Origin: Aspidapion aeneum
Taxonomy: Eukaryota; Arthropoda; Insecta; Coleoptera; Brentidae
DNA: 64,000 nt
NCBI GenBank assembly: GCA_963576565.1
Contig: OY755048.1
Coordinates: forward strand, 6,244,136 to 6,308,135
Direction: 5' to 3'
Shown: positions 56,800 through 64,000 of the stretch, in pieces
Position numbering within the stretch: position 1 is the first letter of the stretch
Layout of the letters: every line of letters starts with the position of its first letter
Translations under genes and position numbers: made by a program
Notes under the pieces: model-generated
Told to the model about the DNA's origin: nothing
What the model saw: the letters and a program-made list of their open reading frames with translations, nothing else
Database searches by the model: none

Positions 56800-57370
56800 T
56801 TTTCCAATATAGCTTTTATTACGCATTTTTTTCTAATGTTTGATAAAATGTTTTAATAGAAGGTTGTATTTATTATGTTTGAGTTTTACAATTTGATGAG
56901 AGCAAGAAATTGTAGTGCTTCAGACTAATGGGGGTCTGGATCCCCCTAAAACCCCCTTATATACGCTCGTGCGTTTACTTTATGATAAGCTTAATGTATC
57001 AGTCTTGAAAAACAAGTTCCGACGCATAACGCAATTTGCCCCTCGATCTGTGACATAAATTTGACGTTTTCCCCCATTCCACCAAAAACTTTTCCAGGAA
57101 AATGATAAATGAGCTAAAGAAAAACGAGCAATAAGTCCATAATCTAATTGCAAAAGTATCACGTATTATTCCTTAAAAACCAGTTACTATTAAATTATCC
57201 TTTGGGCTACGTGACAAGGGCGTAACCAGAACGCGGCGCCGGCGGCGGCACGGCAATGTAGCTAAACTAATTTTACCCCAAAGGTTTATGCTTTTAGCAC
57301 TTTGCATCTCCAAAATGCAAAAAACACTACGAACGAAATTAGCACCACCCTTGATTCCATTACAAAACAA
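56800..57370. other. Spacer with a MITE end
   Basis: A MITE-like C-rich end (CCCCCTTATATACGCTCGTG) near 56,950, then AT-rich sequence and a GC-rich patch at 57,225-57,260 (GGCGCCGGCGGCGGCACGGC). No gene recognised. Confidence 0.4.
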
Positions 57371-57584
57371 GGTAGAATACCCCCCAGCTAGCACCAAGAT
57401 ATCTTAATTATGTCCATTTCAAGAAGTAAACTATATCTTATAAATGACTTGTATTTACGAAAAGATATCTTATTGTTATAAATTATTATATCTTTAAGAT
57501 AACTCGGAAAGACATCTTTGAGATATATTTTTCAACACATCTTTAACATGTCTTGGAAAAGACATCTTCTAGATTGCTTTTTTA

Positions 57585-57957
57585 CCCAGCACGGCGAAAG
57601 GAAGGGTAATGTTTTTCAATTGTTGTATGTATGTAAGTAAATATGTTTGTGTCACGCTAGAGGTTAAACGGCTGAACCGATTTTGACAACAAAGGTGTTG
57701 TTGAATAGCTACTGATCTCGAAGGTGCTATAGGCTATATTTTTTTAAACAGGAATCAAAATGACGGTCTTCAGACGCCATTTTTTCACATGTTGTAGGCT
57801 TTAAGGCATACAAATTATCTAAATTTCAGGCGATTTTATTGAAATTCCTTTGATTACCAAATGTCCTCTAATTTATTAAAAACCATATTCACAATTTTAT
57901 CAAATATAGAGCGATTTCAAAAATTCTTTCTGCATACGCTTTCAGATTTTGTTTCCA
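57585..57957. repeat. CGGCGAAAGGAAGGG / ACCGATTTT repeat and LINE left flank
   Basis: Contains CAGCACGGCGAAAGGAAGGG, a TGTATGTATGTAAG tract and ACGGCTGAACCGATTTTGAC, a combination of the kind seen in dispersed non-autonomous repeats. The flank GAGCGATTTCAAAAATT..TTTC..CACGCTTT is duplicated after the LINE at 59,082-59,140. The 14-bp LINE target site is at 57,944-57,957. Confidence 0.5.
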
Positions 57958-58775
57958 GAGTAAAACAGGAAGACTCATACTCAAATTTAAGAGAAATTCA
58001 AGCAGGCGTGCCCCAGGGTAGCGTACTAGGCCCTTATCTATACTTATTATTCACTTGTGATATCCCAAAGCCAGAAAATTGTCACTTAGCAACATTTGCC
58101 GATGATACTGGTTTATTGACGGTAGAAAAATCTATTGAAAAATGCATAGAAAAACTTCAGGATGCAGTCACCCAAGTTCACAGTTGGACCACAAAGTGGC
58201 GAATAAAATTAAATGAAACCAAATCAATTCATGTTGATTTTACAAACAAAAATATAAATCACATACAAATAACAATTAACAACATTCCAGTACCATATTC
58301 GAATCAGGCAAAATATCTAGGTATGACACTTGATGCCAAATTGCGCTGGAAAGCACATGTTAAGAAAAAAAAAGAAGAACTTGAGATAAGGTATAGAAAA
58401 ATGAACTGGCTAATTGGAAGGAAGTCCAATTTAACAATTCATAATAAGTTACTGCTTTATAGACAAATACTGAAACCAGTATGGACATATGGTATACAAC
58501 TATGGGGTTGTGCTAAAGAGAGTAACATTCTAGTTGTACAGAGATTTCAAAATAAAGTATTAAGAAACATTGTGAATGCACCTTGGTACGTTCGAAATAG
58601 TGACCTTCATCGAGATTTAAAAATCGAAACTGTAGCAGAGACTATAAAAAAGTACGCAAAAAGCCATGAAGATAGACTCCATCGGCATGTGAATGTGGAA
58701 GCAATTCAGCTTCTAGACAATACTATGCTAGTTCGAAGACTAAAAAGAGTGAAGCCGTTTGAGCTAGTAAACTAA
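57958..58775 (+). pseudogene. Jockey-like LINE ORF2, C-terminal 271 codons
   Basis: Open from the truncation point through AGVPQGSVLGP and FADD to the stop at 58,773-58,775. Over this length it differs from the copy at 15,846-18,007 at only a few residues (for example TQVHSW for TQIHSW, LNETKS for LNEIKS and DAKL for DTKL). The first catalytic Asp region and the endonuclease are missing through 5' truncation, so no active enzyme is encoded. ORF sequence to the left (from 57,861) is flanking DNA. Confidence 0.92.
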
Positions 58776-58984
58776 GTGAATTACACATAAAACAAAATAA
58801 TGCTATAAACACAACACAATTGTGAGTTACAGACTAAACAAAGCGGGGAGAACTGTTGAGTGAACCCTAAGTTTAAATCTCACTTTTCTAGTAAATTAAA
58901 TTAAAACAAAATTGCTAATTAGTCTTACTGACTAGATTGTAATAAAAAAAACACAGTGTGTTTGACAAATAAAAAAATAAAAAA
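57958..58984 (+). mobile_element. Jockey-like LINE, second copy, with 14-bp target duplication
   Basis: AGATTTTGTTTCCA flanks it at 57,944-57,957 and 58,985-58,998. It starts inside the reverse transcriptase and ends in an A-rich tail. The 3' UTR is nearly identical to that of the 15,633-18,009 copy on the opposite strand. Confidence 0.95.
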
Positions 58985-58999
58985 AGATTTTGTTTCCAA

Positions 59000-59449
59000 C
59001 AACATTTTACTAGTATCCCCTCCCTCTCTTCTCCCTTTTCTCTTTATTAGTAATAGTTGTAGCTATACCTTTCACAAATTTAGAGCGATTTCAAAAATTA
59101 TTTCGGCACACGCTTTAAGATTTTTTTCGACACCATTTTACTAGTTCCCTCCTCCCTCTCTCCTCCCCCACCGTCACTCAATGGAAGTTAACACCGTTTG
59201 CGTCCGCAGAAAATCTACATGTACTTTTTGGATAAAGCTAAATGAATTGTAAATGCATAGTGCTTTTTATAAGGCTGAATAAGAATTAAACCTAAAAGTT
59301 GGAAATAAATTTTTTTTAAAAATGTGTGTGCTTAAGACCACACGGCAGAAGTGTAAACTTCAACAAGGCGAAACATAACATATTGACCTGCAAAGCGGCC
59401 CGAACCGTCTGTTCTGTGAGGCGAAATTAATAATACTGGCCGTTTGGTG
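59000..59449. other. Spacer
   Basis: Contains the duplicated flank (TTTACTAGTNNCCCTCC, CTCTCCTCCCCC) and then AT-rich sequence. The hAT target site GTTTGGTG ends at 59,449. Confidence 0.45.
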
Positions 59450-60280
59450 CAGTGTTGCCACCCTCGACCCTGAGGTCTTCGGTAGAAGGTTTCGAAAAAA
59501 ATCGGTAGATTTCGGTAGATTTTTTAATCATCTCAGCAAGCAGTGCTGGATAGTATAGTTTGGATTGATTTAGTAGGTAAATTGTATTTCCACAATTTGT
59601 TTTTACTGACAAAATACCAAAATTAAGAATTAATCAAAAAAATTTGGTATATACTAAGAACCTATTGCAATAAAGCCAGGCACAAATTGTGCCGGGCACT
59701 ATATTGACAGTTTCGCATTAAAAACTGACAGTTGATCTTTCAAAATTGACATACCAAAGTCGACTTTAGGAATCCAGTCATTTATTTTCCATTAATTGTG
59801 GCGTCACTATTAATTCCGGCTCTTATAATACACAATGGCCTTATTTTGAAAGAAGACAGCTGTTCTTATAATGTGAAACTGTCAATATAGTGCCCGGCAC
59901 AATTTATGCCTGGCTTTATTGCAATAGGTCCCTATTAAGTAGATAATATTATAAAAAAAAACCTCAGGGCTTATAATAGCGTGATCTTTAATGCCGCTTG
60001 CGGCTGCCGGCTGAGTATATCGCAAAATCCAAGAGATGGCGCCATAAATACACTTTTAAAAACAATGGCTTGAAATAAAATTTTTATTCTACAAAGGATC
60101 TTACATAAAAAGAATATTTCATTTATGGGGTTTTTTTTTATCGCGATTACGAGGCGTATCAAAAAAAAACAAGTTTATATTGAAAAAAAATGGGTAGAAA
60201 ACTATGGTAATTCGGTATATCGTAAAGTAAAAGGCTAAATCGGTAGATCTACCGAAAAATCGGTAGAGGTGGCAACACTG
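59450..60280. mobile_element. hAT-like element, 831 bp, CAGTGTTGCCACC ends
   Basis: Ends CAGTGTTGCCACC / GGTGGCAACACTG. Flanks GTTTGGTG (59,442-59,449) and TTTTGGTG (60,281-60,288) are an 8-bp duplication with one difference. Subterminal words TCGGTAGA recur on both sides. No transposase frame. A 268-bp MITE is nested inside. Confidence 0.85.
59661..59928. mobile_element. Nested MITE, 268 bp with ~57-bp inverted ends
   Basis: Left CCTATTGCAATAAAGCCAGG, followed by CACAAATTGTGCCGGGCACT and ATATTGACAGTTTC, is mirrored on the right with few differences. The target duplication is unclear. Confidence 0.85.
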
Positions 60281-60483
60281 TTTTGGTGTTCTGTGCTGGC
60301 CTTCATCTGCATTCTGCATCATCATATCGCTCGCTGAATGTTCTCTCTCACAGTTAGTCGATTCGAGCCGACTTCACCCGAATGAGCGTTACATAGCCGA
60401 GCCTGACGGCTCAGTCCAATTCAGTACCCACAAATACTGCTAAACGCGCCTAAAGAAGTTTACACTTCAAAAATTAAATCAAA

Positions 60484-60648
60484 AAAACACCCAACTGCTA
60501 AATTTACTTGTATGTACCTACTAGTCGCAGTTGGGTACAAAATTACCCAATAACCTGATTTATGAAAATACCTTAGAGTAATAACAATATTTTATTACTC
60601 TGAGGAAAATACAAAACTATATAATTTCGCAGTTGGGTGTTTTTTTTT
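60484..60648. mobile_element. MITE, about 165 bp, CACCCAACTGC ends
   Basis: The left end AAACACCCAACTGCTAAATT is mirrored by AATTTCGCAGTTGGGTGTTT. A further inverted repeat lies in the centre (CTTAGAGTAATA / TATTACTCTGAGG). Confidence 0.65.
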
Positions 60649-60811
60649 CTTTAAAAATTTTCTGTAAAGACATTTTTAAGATATACGGATTTGTAACATA
60701 TGATGTCTTAAAGATATCTTTCCGTAAATACGAGACATCATTAGGATATACTTTACATCTTGAAATGGACATCAATAAGATATCTTTGTGCTCCCTGCGG
60801 AATATTCTGTA

Positions 60812-61379
60812 GTGAGTAACTCACTTGTGATCAGCGCGCTAACGCAATAGCCAACAAGGCTTTTAAAGAAAATTAGTCTAACACGATCTTTTTTTGTTTT
60901 AGGTATGCACAACAACATAGTCAACAAAACAAGTTTAACAACAGGTAACAAATAAAAACATATTGTAATATCAGGTTACGATAGGTAAGATTTCACAGTT
61001 GCATTCCTTTTTACAAGGACCTTCATCTTAAAAATAATATTATGTATACTTTTTTATTAAGAGAAAACTCTGGCGTCGAGGAGTATTCTGTCAGCAGGCC
61101 AGGGCCAAAAATATTGAAGCAGGGGCACTTTTTCTACTACTGGAGCTTGAGGCATGGGTTTAAGAACATTAACTATTTTTAAAAAAAATTGCACCTCTAA
61201 ACTAAAATTTTTCTTTTCGGAAAAAATGATGCCACTGAAGTAAATTTTTGCATTAAAGATAAATGACTAGAAAAAAAAGTTAAGTATATTTAATTTAATA
61301 AATTAAATTTAAAAAAAATATATATTTTTTCGGTAAAAATCACGCAACAGAAAAAATTTTTTGGTTATAACGAAAACAA
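60812..61379. other. Unassigned stretch
   Basis: AT-rich; nothing recognised. Confidence 0.4.
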
Positions 61380-61620
61380 AAGTATTACTCTGCCAACGTA
61401 TGGGCACCTGAGCTCACAGAATTAATGTATAATGTAATTTTTGCCCATTTTGTTCAGCGAAAATAACCCCCTAACCGCCACCCACTGAACAAACCAAACT
61501 ATAAGCAATTTTTTTATCTTTATGCACAGGTACCTTTAATATAGTACCACACAAGTCATATCGGTTTATGCTTGGTGGATTTTATTCATTTTTAAATGGC
61601 ACCATCTAGAGCCAACGTAC
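61380..61620 (-). repeat. Inverted copy 3 of the window-start element
   Basis: On the minus strand it has AGATGGTGCCATTTAAAAAT, AATAAAATCCACC and, at the other end, GTGAGCTCAGGTGCCCATAC and TTGGCAGAGTAATAC, matching 30-65 and 468-495. The 112-bp tandem units are missing or diverged. Confidence 0.6.
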
Positions 61621-61763
61621 CTGCCAAATTTCATTAAATTTCATTAAAGCTAATTGTATCGCAATCAAAAATTTTATTCTTTATGGAACATTTGTAAATT
61701 ATGTAGTGATAAAAGACTTATAAATCCATACAACTGTTCTGTCATATAATTTTTTTTTTAAAT

Positions 61764-61894
61764 CAACGGTGTATCCAGGGCTCGATCTTCAGAAATTTCA
61801 TTTTCGTTAATAATAATTAATAAATTAATTTTGAATTTTTAGTAGAACATCCTAATTTTTTATCAACTTTGGGGCCCCCTTGTATACGCCAGTG
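61764..61894. mobile_element. Small MITE-like element
   Basis: CAACGGTGTATCCAGGG and GGCCCCCTTGTATACGCCAG are an imperfect inverted pair of the CAGTGGCGTATA type. No target duplication was found. Confidence 0.45.
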
Positions 61895-62029
61895 GCAAAA
61901 ACCCTGGAATACCTTTACAGCAGTCTACGACAGCCAAGTATATAATACATAAGTACAGTCATTTATAGTCACATTATTAGTTATTATTGTGATATCTCCT
62001 AAACACTTTATTTCTGGATGCGGACAAGC

Positions 62030-62275
62030 ATACGTCTAACCCGAAGCTGGGTCCAATTTTAGGGGGAGCCCGGGCCCCTCTACCCCACACCCCCTGAAGC
62101 ACGTGCGGATCTGAATCAAAATCTAGGGGGAAGGGGTAATGGTCAACGATTTGTACTTATTTTTTTTCTAGGGGGTATCATTATCCGGTTAGCCCTTTAT
62201 TTATTAACTAAAAGTGCATATATGTAATTACGTAATTACCACGATACCCCCTCAAATCGGCGCTTCCCTGGCGTC
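62030..62275. mobile_element. MITE-like element, copy 2 of the 35,845 family
   Basis: GTGCGGATCTGAATCAAAAT near 62,100 and CCCCCTCAAATCGGCGCTTC near 62,245 match the ends at 35,845 and 36,015. A further G/C-rich MITE fragment adjoins on the left. Ends are approximate. Confidence 0.5.
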
Positions 62276-62289
62276 ACTAAATAAATAAT

Positions 62290-63215
62290 ACATTTTTAAA
62301 AATTGATAATTCTAGGCCGGATCTACAGTTTTTCTTTTTGTTGTCGGCTTATATTTCTCAAATGCTCTGTTTAAGGTAACATGCTGTGTTCTGTTTTTTC
62401 CACCAGAGCAAAGTGTCAAACTAAACGCAAACTTAGTTAGGGTTTCTTACCTGTATTCTAGTTCTACTTTAAACCAACTTTTACCCATATCATGACTCGG
62501 GCCTCAAAAGACTAAATTTTGACAGTTTATTAAGTCTAGTCGGGTTGGGGAAACTTTGGCGAAAAACAACGAGAAGGGAAATTTGGTTAAATTGATAGTT
62601 TCCAAAAGCTTTTAAGCCATTTATGAAGCTCGAAGAAACTTGGTGGGCTTACAGCCAGTTCAAGAATGTGGGCAAATACAAAAACTGTGTTTGTAAGGAA
62701 ATTGTAGTTTGATTAGGCACCTCTACCTAAAAAACTACGTTTATAAAGTATTTGCATGAGTTTGTCAAATATTTAATAAGTCGAATTAACTTCCAAAAAG
62801 CAAGGACTTTCAGCCTCTGATCTTAAATTTGCATTTACTTTTTTATAGATTTAAATTACCTTTCCACCGAGGTTCCTAGAGGTTGCCCTAAAGTACAAAA
62901 AATAGTCGGGAAAACATCGGTGCAAAGTCGTAGGCCGGACATATTTGACCGTCCTATTTGACAGAATATAAACTAAAAAAATAAATAAAAAACTAGCTTA
63001 AGTTATTCAGGATGGTAGAGCCTTTTAATTTTAAAAGCATTTTTGCCATTTTTGAAAGTTTTATAAAAAAGTAAAATTTTGGTGTCTGGGGGTACCCTCA
63101 GGCCAATTTCGTAGTTTTTTGAGCATAACTCGAAAACTTTTTAACTTATGGTAAAAATGAAACCCACCATAGATAAAACTTGTCAATACACATCTTTTTT
63201 GTAATTGTGATTTTT
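62290..63215. other. Unassigned stretch
   Basis: No open frame with a recognisable domain and no element end. Confidence 0.4.
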
Positions 63216-63217
63216 AA

Positions 63218-63869
63218 GTATTGTTCATACTCGTCTTAGTCTTTTGTTTTTGATTAGTCTTTGTCCTTTGATTAGTCTTAGCTGTCTTAAACAAAATCGG
63301 CTGTTCATACTCGTCTTTTGTTTTTGATTGATGAAGAAAATAAAAACAAATAAAATTTTGAGGTTAGGTTGAGATTTTCTGTTAAAAACATGATTAATGG
63401 CGGTAAATTCAAAATTTCGGCCGCGCGCTTGCGCTCTTCGGACGCCCTGTAAAAAAAAACAACAAATATCAGCTGATGTCTGTCACTCGTCTTAGTCGTT
63501 GTCCTAAGGATTGAAAGTTGGCAACTCTTAAGACAAAGACTAATCAAAAACAAAAGCAAAAACATTGTATGAACACTCCCATAAGAAACAGTGGTTTTAA
63601 CTTTCTTATGACAAGACATATGACTAAACCAAGACAAAAGACTAGACAAAAGACGAGTATGAACGATCCATAAGATTGTTTTGTGTAGAAAATGACGTTT
63701 GAAGAGGGCGTTTTTATTGAAACTGATTTTTTTTTTCAGTGGGTTATGACTAAGACTAATCAAAAACAAAACACGAGTATGAACAGCCGATTTTGTTTAA
63801 GACAGCTAAGACTAATCAAAGGACAAAGACTAATCAAAAACAAAAGACTAAGACGAGTATGAACAATAC
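63218..63869. mobile_element. Foldback element, 652 bp with ~115-bp arms
   Basis: The left arm (63,218-63,330), GTATTGTTCATACTCGTCTT and onward, is mirrored nearly perfectly at 63,755-63,869. The same words (GACGAGTATGAAC, AGACTAATCAAAAACAAAAG) recur singly inside at 63,530-63,665. A 154-codon minus-strand frame (63,305-63,769) crosses the arms and has no domain. Confidence 0.88.
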
Positions 63870-63870
63870 C

Positions 63871-63892
63871 TAAGTCAGTCAGTCAGTCAGCA
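63871..63892. repeat. (GTCA)n microsatellite
   Basis: Four to five GTCA units directly beside the foldback element. Confidence 0.85.
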
Positions 63893-64000
63893 CTTTCTGT
63901 ATAAAACGCCAAAAAAACACACAAAAAACATGAAGTTGAGGAATATATGTTTTTTGAGATACAACAACATTAAAAATGTAAGTGAGGACTGAGCGTATTC

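Larger units (their letters stand above)
57374..60808. mobile_element. TIR-bounded 3.4-kb composite segment
   Basis: The left ~145 bp (AGAATACCCC, GCACCAAGATATCTTA, TGTCCATTTCAAGA, TATTTACGAAAAGATATC) are mirrored at 60,665-60,808 with perhaps 80% similarity. Between them lie the second Jockey-like LINE, an 831-bp hAT element with a nested MITE, and another MITE. This could be one foldback element that later received insertions, or two separate inverted copies of one MITE. No own transposase was seen. Confidence 0.55.

Noticed and set aside
63305..63769. 154-codon frame on the minus strand
   Set aside because: It runs across both arms of a foldback element, is of low complexity and has no domain.

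Overview
The window looks like nuclear DNA of an arthropod, probably an insect. It is AT-rich, holds almost no intact host coding sequence, and is built mainly from transposable elements: Ty3/gypsy, Jockey-like, RTE-like and RNase H-bearing LINEs, a tRNA-derived SINE, hAT-type MITEs, a pogo-like element, a P-element-like transposase relic and several foldback elements. I cannot name the species. No rRNA gene, functional tRNA gene or CRISPR array was seen.

Layout. 0-2.1 kb: tandem repeats and a ~430-bp direct duplication with a 192-bp hAT MITE between the copies. 4.4-6.2 kb: a terminal hairpin motif, a retroelement C-terminal fragment and a truncated RTE-like LINE. 7.6-15.4 kb: a THAP-domain exon relic interrupted by a defective Ty3/gypsy element on the minus strand. 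15.6-18.0 kb: a 5'-truncated Jockey-like LINE with an 11-bp target duplication. 18.2-21.3 kb: short coding relics, one lying beside an inverted copy of the sequence upstream of the THAP exon, plus a 401-bp hAT MITE. 23.6-26.1 kb: a long foldback element carrying a LINE tail. 27-36 kb: LINE scraps, MITEs, a SINE and a TIR element next to a five-unit tandem array. 36.8-38.4 kb: a tandem duplication in which only one copy carries a MITE. 38.8 kb: a 70-bp-arm palindrome. 43.2-43.9 kb: P-element-like transposase relic. 47.2-47.8 kb: ~600 bp of uninterrupted (GTCT)n. 48.3-49.7 kb: pogo-like element. 49.9-53.3 kb: an RTE LINE split by a 2.5-kb inverted-repeat element. 55.6-56.8 kb: degenerate minisatellite. 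57.4-60.8 kb: a TIR-bounded segment containing a second, nearly identical Jockey-like copy and nested MITEs. 61.4-63.9 kb: more repeats and a 650-bp foldback element.

How the parts relate. The nesting gives an order of insertion: gypsy into THAP exon; Jockey into a small minisatellite; MITE into one of two duplicated segments; inverted-repeat element into an RTE LINE; MITE into hAT element. The two Jockey copies differ at only a few residues, so that family moved recently. The least explained pattern is a ~430-bp module with TGACGTCA-type palindromes found upstream of two different short coding relics (8.15 kb and 18.42 kb), which may mark the 5' end of an uncharacterised mobile gene family. 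All comparisons were made by eye.
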